From NCBI RefSeq assembly GCF_016765635.1, contig NZ_JAESVD010000002.1:186001-250000 (forward strand): a stretch of 64,000 nt of DNA, written 5' to 3'. Every line of letters begins with the position of its first letter. The stretch's first letter is position 1. Shown here one piece after another: positions 18,501 through 26,222 of this stretch. Position numbers and translations under genes: made by a program. This DNA comes from Shewanella schlegeliana (lineage in GTDB: Bacteria > Pseudomonadota > Gammaproteobacteria > Enterobacterales > Shewanellaceae). Below the pieces are notes generated by a model. The model saw nothing but the letters and a program-made list of their open reading frames with translations. It was not told the DNA's origin and did not search any database.

Positions 18501-20440
18501 ACCTGCATGCCAAGATAACTGGCAACAATATTCACCTGGCCCTCGGCAAGGCTGTGAGCCAAGCCAAAGCGGTCTATGGTGGCTATGCTGGTATCACTGG
18601 TTTGCCAGTAGGCGTAAGGCGTCACCTCTTTACTGCTACCATCAGAGAATAGGCCAAATAATTGATAAGGCTTATTATTGCCTGCAGCAATGCTCGCGCT
18701 AACAGGTGAGATAATCAGGCTCTGTAAAATAGCAGGAGTCACCTTTGCCGTCGTTTTGCTGCTGATGGTTGTCGATGCCCCTATCTCAGCTACGGCTTGC
18801 GAATCCCGTGAAGACAATGCAGAACTTGCTCCAGAGCTTAGCCCTGCATAGGTGGCTGAGATCTCTACCTGTCCCTCGGTTAGTCCCATGGCATAACCGC
18901 CATCGACTCCTGAGTTTACAATGCTCACAATCTCTCGATTACTCGACAGCCAACTCGCCTGCTGAGTAACATCGTTGCTATGCCCATCGGAATAATAGGC
19001 AATTGCAATATATTGGCCTTGTGTGCCGATAGGCGCCTGCAGACCTATCGGTGAGATCTGTAAATCGACCAAAGTTGCTTGTGTAACCGTTAACTCTGTT
19101 GCCTGAGTCTGCCCCTGATAATCGAAGCGGATCTCGGTAATCCCCTCTTGGTAGGTATCAGCAATGCCAGAAAGCCCTCCCGTTAAACCAACTGAAGCAA
19201 TTTGTGGCTCACTACTTTGCCAATAACCCAAAGTCGTGACATCTTTTGCGCTGCCATCACTAAAGCTCGCATAAGCCTGATATTGAACCTGAGTGCCAGC
19301 CGGTACTTGGGTATTTAACGGTGAGATCTGTAGCGAGGTTAACACGGCATCGGTCACCTCTAACTGCGCATTTGCACTTAACTCTTGATAGCTAGCGGTA
19401 ATGCTTGAGCTACCAACTGCTTTCGCGGTGGCATCGCCAGCATTTTGCCCTTGTGCTGTGATGTCGACAACATCCGTCTGCGATGCAGACCAGAGTGCAT
19501 CGCGGCTCACATCTTTCACCTGACCATCTGAAAAATAGGCAGTAGCAACATAACTGCCTTTGGTTCCCACAGGAAATACCCCTTGGGCCGGAGTCACGAT
19601 TAAATTACTGACCTTTGCATCGACAACCGTTGCACTGGTTGTATCAGACAAGCTAACACCTGCAAATGAAAGTGTCGCCGTCACTCGTGTTTGCCCAAGT
19701 GTCTTAGCGACTAAAAAGCCTTGATTATCGATAGACGCAATATCGACAGAAGAAGAGTGCCACGCCGACTGTGTCGTCACATCGATACTCAAACCATCTT
19801 CTAAGATAAGGTGTGCTTGATACTGTAGACTGGTGCCATTCGGTAACACTTCATCGAGAGGGTTAATCAATAACTGGCTTGGTTTGGTCGCTAGCACAAC
19901 TAATGTTGCTAACGCTTCCTGAGCAGAAAACAGTGCCTTAACTTGTGTTACGCCTACAGCAACTCCAGTTGCGAGACCGATAGAGTCTCCTTCGCTCTTT
20001 ATTGTTGCAATATCAGTATCTAAGCTTGTCCAATTAGCCTCGTTAGTCACATCCTGTTGATGGCCATCGGCAAATAAAGCCAAGGCTCGAAAATTCTGAC
20101 TCATTCCAACCAATATCTGAGCCTGTCCCGGTTCAATATTCAGTGCCGTCAGAGCAGCATCCGTCACCTTAAGTGCCGCGCTATCGGTTAATTCCGTGCC
20201 CCCTTCCTGCATAGGCGGAAGACTTGCAGTTATCTGCACTTCTCCAGCTAAGACTCCCTGAGCGACACCATTTGCAGAAACAGTGGCGACCGTAGGCTCA
20301 CTGCTCGACCAACTGACCTCTTGGGTGACATCTTTAGTTGCGCCGTCACTGTATGTCGCGAACGCTTGATAGACTTGATGGGTACTTACGGCAACAACAC
20401 TGTTGCTTGGACTGATCTCAAGAGCGACTGCGTATGCGGG
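15563..20440 (-). repeat. 18-unit tandem Ig-like repeat array with dimeric sub-periodicity
   Basis: Basic unit about 260-280 bp. In units 7-13 a subtype with AAG near the start of the domain and a closing IATID..G (7, 9, 11, 13) alternates with one containing ALG or PLG...YSDGHxxDV (8, 10, 12), so the array has a second period of two units. Confidence 0.8.
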
Positions 20441-20563
20441 GCATGGGTTATCGGGTCCACCACAAGCTCCTGTTGGAAAACCATCGTCATCGCCGCCACA
20501 ACCAGCCAAAATAAGCAGAGTAAGCAATATCAAATGACGCTTTAACTGTTTAAAAATCAACAT
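15563..20563 (-). CDS. giant lipoprotein with 18 tandem Ig-like (BIG2) repeats
   Basis: 1666 residues. The signal peptide ends in the lipobox LILAGC (Cys22, then Gly, compatible with outer-membrane sorting). From about residue 45 to the end I count 18 repeats of about 90 residues, each built as xxLxISPxxxxVxxGxxxxYxAxxxYSDGxxxDVTxxxxWxSSxxxIAxI, the group 2 bacterial Ig-like fold. Repeats 7-14 alternate between two subtypes (see findings). No enzymatic domain, transmembrane C-terminus or sortase signal is visible. The gene follows the OmpA-family gene after only 2 nt, with GGAG inside the upstream gene, so the two are translationally coupled. A surface fibre or adhesin-like role is likely; the ligand is unknown. 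Confidence 0.9.
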   Translation of the reverse strand: MLIFKQLKRHLILLTLLILAGCGGDDDGFPTGACGGPDNPCPAYAVALEISPSNSVVAVSTHQVYQAFATYSDGATKDVTQEVSWSSSEPTVATVSANGVAQGVLAGEVQITASLPPMQEGGTELTDSAALKVTDAALTALNIEPGQAQILVGMSQNFRALALFADGHQQDVTNEANWTSLDTDIATIKSEGDSIGLATGVAVGVTQVKALFSAQEALATLVVLATKPSQLLINPLDEVLPNGTSLQYQAHLILEDGLSIDVTTQSAWHSSSVDIASIDNQGFLVAKTLGQTRVTATLSFAGVSLSDTTSATVVDAKVSNLIVTPAQGVFPVGTKGSYVATAYFSDGQVKDVSRDALWSASQTDVVDITAQGQNAGDATAKAVGSSSITASYQELSANAQLEVTDAVLTSLQISPLNTQVPAGTQVQYQAYASFSDGSAKDVTTLGYWQSSEPQIASVGLTGGLSGIADTYQEGITEIRFDYQGQTQATELTVTQATLVDLQISPIGLQAPIGTQGQYIAIAYYSDGHSNDVTQQASWLSSNREIVSIVNSGVDGGYAMGLTEGQVEISATYAGLSSGASSALSSRDSQAVAEIGASTTISSKTTAKVTPAILQSLIISPVSASIAAGNNKPYQLFGLFSDGSSKEVTPYAYWQTSDTSIATIDRFGLAHSLAEGQVNIVASYLGMQVSAELIVTDAVITQLQVSPADSTIALGYSQQLIATAYYSDGHSSDVSSLANWSSLSPSTVQVDATGLAEGAAQGSSTVEASYQGMLASANVNVTSAILESLSLTPVTATVAAGNTQQYRLFGIFSDGSHKELTYVASWQSSALAIATIDKYGLAQSYRQGTSQIKASYIGFSAVAELKVTDAEVTSLQVSPANLSVPLGTTGQYRADAFYSDGHTSDVTHLATWSVYEPSLVNIATTGVSAGFAEAIGVGVTKVKADFEGQSDEVDVTVTDAILEKLVISPAYSSIAAGLSQPYQATGVFSDGNTKPLTDVVSWSSSDSEVATLNRLGVAQSYMAGNIVVSASYIGFKATAELNVTDARLSYIKVTPSLISVPLGTEGQFTARAFYTDNSSEDITEVATWTSNDETIVHIDTGAPTSGFASAVGLGQTAINVQYLTATDTAVVKVTPAELVELTVSPADATVAAGLDQAYQAFARFSDGSSKDVTLESSWQSSKTDIATVDSQGVAHTLLSGNTEIQASYKSLKAKASLFVNEPILVELQVTPVSSTININESQKYIARAFYSDGYSNDVSMVSTWSLADDSIAHVVPSGYSAGKVTGDAHGQTSVKARYAGMDAQAQVIVSDFEYIGVQVEPADTHVIVNKTTQLQAFAVYRNSSGTITQKDVTNISDWRGADASKVSIDDKGVAYGIEAGVTDTIAIYQGIEGQGRITVYDSELIGLTISPDNLSAPIGTKGRYKAIANYIDRPDEDVTQLATWSSSYPDVVHIVTSGSDGGTATAKAVGMSEITAQFDGAIDSVSAQVTAAVLERIEITPRVDTIYAEYTTQFYANAYFSDGNSVDITLDADWKSDDLQRVTIQTGNSRAGEAMGVSQDGFATISASYDGFSDSLLLNVKPVLPESIEIIPNAMTLKNGGYQTVQVMVTYTNGDVYDYAKYVDWSSTDDSVAYGHKGEVRAEGVGNATVTATMGGVSSSAEVTVTP

Positions 20564-20565
20564 GC

Positions 20566-21636
20566 TTAGATCTCCGGATTAACTTCTGACGTTGTTGATT
20601 GGATGTGTATTAACACTCGACGGTTTTCATGGCGATGTTCTGACGTATCATTTTTCATTACAGGGAACTGCTCACCATAACCATGGACCTCTATCTGCTC
20701 GGGCTTGATACCCGCCGCAATTAAATAGTCGGCGACAGCTTGAGCCCTGCGCTCCGACAGTGCTTGGTTGTAGACAGCATTACCTTTAGAGTCGGTATAA
20801 CCTTTAATGTTGGCTACTGCAGTGGGAGCTCGCTTTAACCGCTCAATCACTGGCGCTAAAGAATCAGGATTAGTTAATTCGCTGCTGTCAAAATCAAATA
20901 AACTGGTTACCGTTACAGCTGGTAATACAACTGGTTTAGGTATTACAGGTGGAATTTTTTCAGGTAAGGTAACCGGAGTATCTTTAGCCGGTGGCTGAGT
21001 TTTTGTCGCAGCTTGACCGAAGCGATAGCTAATACCTAATGTGGTTAAATGGCCATTACTACCACCAATTAGCTCACTGCCTAAGCTATCGATATATTGA
21101 TACTCGAGTCGTGCGACCCAAGAAGGCGCTAACTGATACTCTACCCCAGCCCCTAGCATAGGAGCCCAATCTGAATCAGAGTTACGACTATGGGGGCCGC
21201 GGTTGTCACCATCCCAATAGAGGCTACCCGCCTTGGCAAATAGCTCAAAACTTTCACTTAAGCTAAACCGAGTCACCGCTGAGATCTCCCAGCCTTTCAT
21301 GCTACCAGTATAAGTGTTATTTACACCGCTCTCAGAGTAATGTGCCACCGCCTCCCCCAAGTCGAGGTATGCGGTCTCAAAACCTAAATATTGCCACGCT
21401 TGATAACCAGCAAAACCGCCAAAGCCAACATCATCTCCATCACAGCTTATGCTCCAACTTTCACAAGCATTTTGATAATGCATCAGGCCGGCCTTTGCCC
21501 CAAGATAAAAGTAGGACTCAAACTCTTTTACAGGCTCAACGTCATCAAGCTGTGCAGCGTAAGCCACGACTAAAGGCAAGTACAGCAGAGTCGAAAGAAC
21601 AATTGAGATACTTCTCATGGAACTTGGTTTAAACAT
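20566..21636 (-). CDS. OmpA-family protein (beta barrel plus peptidoglycan-binding domain)
   Basis: 356 residues. Signal peptide to about residue 28 (VVAYAAQ). Residues 40-205 form an OmpA-like eight-stranded barrel with FYLGAKAGLMHY at the start and the closing strand LTTLGISYRFG. A Pro-rich linker (PAKDTPVTLPEKIPPVIPKP) follows, then an OmpA C-terminal domain (about 235-350) with GYTDSKGNAVYNQALSERRAQAV and ENRRV, the meso-diaminopimelate-binding signature. AGGAA sits 6 bp before the ATG. As first gene of the operon it could anchor or export the giant Ig lipoprotein encoded next; that is inferred from coupling only. Confidence 0.88.
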   Translation of the reverse strand: MFKPSSMRSISIVLSTLLYLPLVVAYAAQLDDVEPVKEFESYFYLGAKAGLMHYQNACESWSISCDGDDVGFGGFAGYQAWQYLGFETAYLDLGEAVAHYSESGVNNTYTGSMKGWEISAVTRFSLSESFELFAKAGSLYWDGDNRGPHSRNSDSDWAPMLGAGVEYQLAPSWVARLEYQYIDSLGSELIGGSNGHLTTLGISYRFGQAATKTQPPAKDTPVTLPEKIPPVIPKPVVLPAVTVTSLFDFDSSELTNPDSLAPVIERLKRAPTAVANIKGYTDSKGNAVYNQALSERRAQAVADYLIAAGIKPEQIEVHGYGEQFPVMKNDTSEHRHENRRVLIHIQSTTSEVNPEI

Positions 21637-21923
21637 GGCTTATTCCTCGATAACAATGTGTTACAGATTAGGTTTGCAACCGAACATAGTAGCTTATTCA
21701 CGCTACATTATCACATTAGCCGTAACAATAATCCGTATAAGTAGCGCTTATCCATCAATTATTCAAAAACTTGATTAATAAGTTATTTCCTTAAAAACCA
21801 AAGCTCATCCGCCCCCAAGTTCTAAAGCCCTATAAACTGTATTGTTAAAGAATGTGCCGAGATTTACCTCAAGATAGCGATTCGTTATCATAGGCGGTCA
21901 AATCAAAACAAGGTGGCTCGAAA

Positions 21924-22394
21924 ATGAGAATGGTTTTAGCTGTTGTAGTAATTGCGTGTGTTGTTTTCTACTTTTTTACATCGATGAATAACCAAAAAGC
22001 TGCCAAAGAAAATATCGCCTTGGGCAGTACTTTTCTTGCTGAGAACAAGCTTAAAGATGGCGTCACGACCACAGCTTCTGGCCTGCAATATCAGGTTATC
22101 GAACCGGGCACTGGCACGATACATCCAAAGGCTAGCGACACTGTGACCGTTCACTATCACGGTACGCTAATCGATGGTACTGTTTTCGATAGCTCTGTTG
22201 AGCGTGGCGAGCCAATTGCATTTCCGCTTAATCGCGTGATTAAAGGCTGGACAGAAGGCGTACAGTTGATGGTTGTCGGCGAGAAAGCGCGTTTCTTTAT
22301 ACCAAGTGAACTGGCATACGGTAATCGTAGCGCAGGTAAGATCTCTGGTGGTTCAACCCTGATTTTTGATGTTGAGCTAATCAGTATCGACTAA
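21924..22394 (+). CDS. FKBP-type peptidyl-prolyl cis-trans isomerase, membrane-anchored
   Basis: 156 residues. One N-terminal hydrophobic helix (MVLAVVVIACVVFYFF) anchors or exports the protein. A single FKBP domain follows (residues about 50-156) with active-site features VHYHGTLIDGTVFDSS, VIKGWTEGVQLM, FIPSELAYG and FDVELISI. Length and lack of the dimerisation region distinguish it from FkpA/FklB. It probably assists folding of proteins in the periplasm. Confidence 0.85.
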   Translation: MRMVLAVVVIACVVFYFFTSMNNQKAAKENIALGSTFLAENKLKDGVTTTASGLQYQVIEPGTGTIHPKASDTVTVHYHGTLIDGTVFDSSVERGEPIAFPLNRVIKGWTEGVQLMVVGEKARFFIPSELAYGNRSAGKISGGSTLIFDVELISID

Positions 22395-22420
22395 AGAAAG
22401 GGTTAAACAATCATTAAAAG

Positions 22421-22455
22421 AAAGCCCGAATAGATAACTATTCGGGCTTTTTTAT
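22421..22455. terminator. bidirectional terminator after the FKBP gene
   Basis: 13-bp stem AAAGCCCGAATAG/CTATTCGGGCTTT with ATAA loop and a T-run. Confidence 0.85.
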
Positions 22456-22480
22456 TATTAATTTGATTACTTAAAGCAAA

Positions 22481-22830
22481 TTACGCTTCGTAGCCAAATG
22501 GGTCGTCAATTGAGTGCGCAGGTTTAGTAAACCACACAGGGCCTTCTTCGCTCATATACTCTTGTATGAGGAGATGGTCTTCATGACGCCCACCAAACTC
22601 GCCTGGTACACATAGCCATTGATGTCTCGTTGCTTATGACCAGACATAATAGTTATTACGCTTCGTAGCCAAATGGGTCGTCAATTGAGTGCGCAGGTTT
22701 AGTAAACCACACAGGGCCTTCTTCGCTCATATACTCTTGTATGAGGAGATGATCTTCATGACGTACACCAAACTCGCCTGGTACACATAGCCATTGATGT
22801 CTCGTTGCTTATGACCAGACATAATAGTTA
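22481..22830 (-). repeat. two 175-bp tandem copies of the 3' end of the M24 peptidase gene
   Basis: Copies start at 22481 and 22656 and abut the intact gene's stop codon at 22831; both starts are exactly 175 bp apart. Each has about 150 bp homologous to the last codons of the gene (from the SNEPM codons to the stop TAA) plus about 20 bp of other sequence. The two copies differ from each other at three positions, but differ from the gene at several bases and have indels that shift the frame upstream. The last about 30 codons still read in frame and end in the same DDPFGYEA. They look like decayed, non-functional gene ends. Confidence 0.9.
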
Positions 22831-24048
22831 TTACGCTTCGTAGCCAAATGGGTCATCAATTGAGTACGCAGGTTTAGTAAACCACACAGGACCTTCTTCG
22901 CTCATATAGAAGTGATCTTCATGACGTACACCAAACTCGCCTGGTACACATAGCATTGGCTCGTTACTGAAGCACATACCCGCTTCAAGTGGAGTGTGAT
23001 CGTTCAGTACCAAGTATGGCCATTCATGAATATCTAGACCAACGCCGTGACCAGTTCTATGTGGTAGACCCGGCACATCATAATCTGGGCCAAAACCTGC
23101 CGCTTCGAGTACATCACGAGCAGCACGGTCAACACTGGCACAGGTTGCGCCAATTTGCGCCGCTTCAAATCCTGCGATTTGTGCATCTTGCTCAAATTGC
23201 CACAACTCACGTTGACGTGGGCTAGGCTCACCATATACGTATGTTCTAGTGATATCAGAGTTATAGCCATGTAGCTGACAACCTGTATCGATCAATACGG
23301 TATCATTCAGCTCTAATGCCTTAGGTGACTTAACGCCATGTGGGTAGGCACTGTCTTCGCCAAATAGTACGATACAAAAATATGATCCAGCAGGAATGCC
23401 CACTTTAATATGCGCGGCGTTGATAAAGGCTTCCACTTCACTAGTCGTAATACCTTCACGCAAAATACGTGCTACCGCTTTATGCACTTCCATAGTCATA
23501 TCTTTAGCGCGCTGTAGCAGGCTTAGCTCAACAGCCGACTTGATCATACGACAACCGGCAGTCACGGGCTTAGCGTTGACATAGTTATACTGTGGGTGCT
23601 CTTGACGCACGCCATCAAAGATAAAGAATGCAGCAGATTCATCGATGCCAATATTACCTGACGCAATTCCCATGTTAGCCAGTACATTCCCAAACAAGGC
23701 AAATGGGCTTTCATCTTCTTGCCAAGTGTTTACTTTACCACCAATGACCATGTAACCATTTAAGGTATCAACTTCGAATGCAGGCGCGATATATTCAACA
23801 TCACCAGTTGCTGGAAGAATAGCCCCCACCATACGCTCACTGGCATACCAACGAGTACCTGTGTAATAGTAAAGGTTAGTGCCTGCATTTAGGTAAATAG
23901 CGGCAATACCTTGCTCATTCATGATGGCTTGCGCCTTAGCGATACGAGCTTGGTACTCTTCACGACTGATAGGCTCTACACCTTTAGTCATATCGGTTAG
24001 TTTTGCTAATTCCTGCTCTGCGGTAGAACCGCCAACACCTAAGGTCAT
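22831..24048 (-). CDS. M24 family metallopeptidase (Xaa-Pro aminopeptidase-like)
   Basis: 405 residues with an N-terminal creatinase-like domain (to about 170) and a C-terminal pita-bread domain. The five metal ligands can be seen: Asp in IDTGCQ, Asp in NSDITRT, His in HRTGHGVGLDIHE, Glu in SNEPM and Glu in VRHEDH. Such enzymes remove N-terminal residues before proline or cleave Xaa-Pro dipeptides. AAGGG lies 8 bp upstream of the ATG. The gene is followed by two decayed copies of its own 3' end. Confidence 0.88.
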   Translation of the reverse strand: MTLGVGGSTAEQELAKLTDMTKGVEPISREEYQARIAKAQAIMNEQGIAAIYLNAGTNLYYYTGTRWYASERMVGAILPATGDVEYIAPAFEVDTLNGYMVIGGKVNTWQEDESPFALFGNVLANMGIASGNIGIDESAAFFIFDGVRQEHPQYNYVNAKPVTAGCRMIKSAVELSLLQRAKDMTMEVHKAVARILREGITTSEVEAFINAAHIKVGIPAGSYFCIVLFGEDSAYPHGVKSPKALELNDTVLIDTGCQLHGYNSDITRTYVYGEPSPRQRELWQFEQDAQIAGFEAAQIGATCASVDRAARDVLEAAGFGPDYDVPGLPHRTGHGVGLDIHEWPYLVLNDHTPLEAGMCFSNEPMLCVPGEFGVRHEDHFYMSEEGPVWFTKPAYSIDDPFGYEA

Positions 24049-24398
24049 ATGCTTACCCTTAACTTTTAATTATTTATACTTAAATACAATAAAACCTAAA
24101 TAAGGCTCTATGGTTTGACTCAATCGCAATGGCACACTTATATGCCCCACTTTCTAGCATAAAATATACAAAGCGTCAGTAATAAATCAGTTAAAGTGCA
24201 AATAATTGTCGTTTGAATACCGATAACTGCACCGCTGACATGAGCTATGTAGCGAACTCTTCCACTGCCCCTCTCACTTTTACAATTCCCCATCCATCAC
24301 CTAAGTACAGCCAATCACTAAGATCACTAGTGATGCTTAGAAAGTTGTAACAGGGCAGCATGCAACTCAGCTCAGTCACTGTTACATAGAGAAAAAAG
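24049..24398. other. intergenic region without a recognisable gene
   Basis: 350 bp between divergently transcribed genes (M24 peptidase and phytochelatin-synthase-like). It must hold both promoters. A 12-bp palindrome ATCACTAGTGAT lies near 24322. Nothing coding seen. Confidence 0.5.
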
Positions 24399-25199
24399 AT
24401 GCAGATAAAAAGACGCCTAAGTTTAGCCAGTATTTATCTAGGGGGGATTTTGATAATCCTATGGCAAAGTGTGACAGCTCAAGTCATTGACTGGTCCAGC
24501 GATGAGGGGAAAAGCCGTCTCGTACTCGCCGAGTTTAATCAAGACTTTTTCCGCTTAGCACCACACTTTGAAGGCCAAGAGAACAAGGTTTTTTGCGGCG
24601 CAGCCTCGATGACAATTATCGCCAATGCGCTCAGAGTCAACGGCGACAACGCACAGATCCCACAAGATCCTCGCTTGGTCAGCAAGGAGGAAGCTTCTTA
24701 CTTTCCAAAAGGAGTTAGCCCACTGTTTCACCGCTATAGTCAGGCGACGATTTTAGCCAGCAGTACGCTGACAAAATCGCAATTACTGGGTAGGCCTAAG
24801 GCGACTAAATTCACTAGTGAGTTAGGTATGCAGTTAACTGAGTTCGAAGCGTTAGCTCAGTCCCTAGACTTTCATACATCTAAAACCCATGTCGAAGCTA
24901 ACCAGTTGCCGAACACAGATTATGTCGCGATGATAAAGCAACGCCTTATCTTGGCACTGCAACAGCAAAAAACCTATGTGATTGGGAATTATTCTAGAGC
25001 TAGCTTAAAACAGAAAGGAGCCGGGCACTTCTCTCCCATAGTAGCTTATCACCGTGATTCAGATTCTTTTTTGATAATGGATGTCTCCAATACTTACCAA
25101 AACTGGGTATGGGTAGATAGTTCGGCATTATTAAAGGCGATGGCAACAACGGATGTCGAAAGAAGTCGAGGCTTTGTCATTGTAGATGAACCAAGCTAA
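24399..25199 (+). CDS. exported phytochelatin synthase-like cysteine peptidase
   Basis: 266 residues. An N-terminal signal peptide or anchor (about residues 7-27) is followed by a papain-fold phytochelatin synthase domain. The catalytic triad is intact: Cys66 in KVFCGAASMTIIANAL, His210 in GAGHFSPIVAYH and Asp228 in IMDVSNTY. The C-terminal metal-sensing Cys region of the plant enzymes is absent, as in other bacterial members, which act mainly as glutathione gamma-Glu-Cys hydrolases. An envelope location would put it on extracytoplasmic glutathione or a related peptide. It is alone in its transcription unit. Confidence 0.88.
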   Translation: MQIKRRLSLASIYLGGILIILWQSVTAQVIDWSSDEGKSRLVLAEFNQDFFRLAPHFEGQENKVFCGAASMTIIANALRVNGDNAQIPQDPRLVSKEEASYFPKGVSPLFHRYSQATILASSTLTKSQLLGRPKATKFTSELGMQLTEFEALAQSLDFHTSKTHVEANQLPNTDYVAMIKQRLILALQQQKTYVIGNYSRASLKQKGAGHFSPIVAYHRDSDSFLIMDVSNTYQNWVWVDSSALLKAMATTDVERSRGFVIVDEPS

Positions 25200-25225
25200 A
25201 GCTGAGTAATATTCAGATTAGATTG

Positions 25226-25254
25226 AAGCAGCGACGGCCACGCTGTCACTGCTT
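25226..25254. terminator. hairpin between converging genes
   Basis: AAGCAGCGAC/GTCACTGCTT (one mismatch), loop of 9; T-run weak. Confidence 0.45.
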
Positions 25255-25266
25255 TAGATTTAAACC

Positions 25267-26037
25267 TTATTTAGCCAACATAACCTTAAGGCCACGACAA
25301 ACAATGGTCTCGCGGTCATCGACGCGGTTAATTTTCACCTGCCCCATAGGGATCGGCAGCGCCATCTCTTTAATTGAAGCCAAACAGGCTTGATAGTAAT
25401 GAGGGTTATCCATCAAGCTACCAGCAAGGTAGATCCGAGACGGATTAAATAGGTTTACCACCCAAGCTAGACTCGCACCGATATAACTGCCCGCTCGCGC
25501 GACATCGTCATTGCGAGTCCAATTACGGCGTTTAATCGCTGCGCCACTCGCGACTTGCTCTAAGCTAAACTCACCAAACTCGGTCATCAAACGACTGTGC
25601 CCCAACTCCCCCGCCATTCCAGATGCGCCAGTAAAAGGGACGCCGTTGATGGCAATCGATAGGCCGATCCCCATATCGCACATCACCAGCAACTCACATA
25701 CTTGCTTAGGATCAACTAAGGCCTGTAATCCGGCATCGCAGTCGTTGGCAATGAGAATACGACTAGCCTTAGTGATTAACTTCGTAGCACTTAACCCCTT
25801 AAGGCCCGGTAAAGACTGGCATGAGACCAGCTCCTGTGCCCGCACCAATCCAGGTACGGCAACTCCCAGAGCGTAGTCATTCAGGCCATAGTCCTGCTCT
25901 AGTTCGGATATCTGCGCGTTTAAACTCTCCAAAGTGAAGTTTTCTGCCACAGCAATTTTATACTGCTCAATTCGACCTTGAATATCGATCTCGAATAAGG
26001 CTTTAGAACCACTAATATCTATTGTTAACGTTTGCAT
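25267..26037 (-). CDS. ROK-family protein lacking the zinc motif
   Basis: 256 residues, shorter than typical ROK sugar kinases (about 300). The ATP-phosphate loop reads DISGSKALFEID instead of DxGGT, the catalytic Asp is kept in ANDCDAGLQAL, and GELGHSRL matches the ExGH sugar-binding motif. The CxCGxxGC zinc-binding loop that normally follows is missing: the sequence goes directly to SLEQVASGAAI. It may be a sugar kinase working without zinc, or a degenerate member. Neighbours do not point to a sugar. Confidence 0.75.
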   Translation of the reverse strand: MQTLTIDISGSKALFEIDIQGRIEQYKIAVAENFTLESLNAQISELEQDYGLNDYALGVAVPGLVRAQELVSCQSLPGLKGLSATKLITKASRILIANDCDAGLQALVDPKQVCELLVMCDMGIGLSIAINGVPFTGASGMAGELGHSRLMTEFGEFSLEQVASGAAIKRRNWTRNDDVARAGSYIGASLAWVVNLFNPSRIYLAGSLMDNPHYYQACLASIKEMALPIPMGQVKINRVDDRETIVCRGLKVMLAK

Positions 26038-26222
26038 TTACCACCCCATTAATGCAGAAATACCCGATTCAAAAACCTGCGCCACAATCCAACAAAATTC
26101 TAACATAAGAAAGAGTTAGCCCCTACTAGAGCGCAGAAAACTTACTGCAACAGCTTTAATTTTAAGCAATTTTGCTTTAAAGAATCCATACCAAAAACAG
26201 TAAATAAACGGCAAACACGAGA

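Noticed and set aside
15563..20440. Ig-repeat array as an assembly artefact or phage tail gene
   Set aside because: Repeats are too diverged for a collapse artefact, and no phage genes adjoin; the lipobox argues for a surface lipoprotein.
22481..22830. The 175-bp repeats as a CRISPR array or a new gene
   Set aside because: Only two units, no spacers, and clear homology to the neighbouring gene end.
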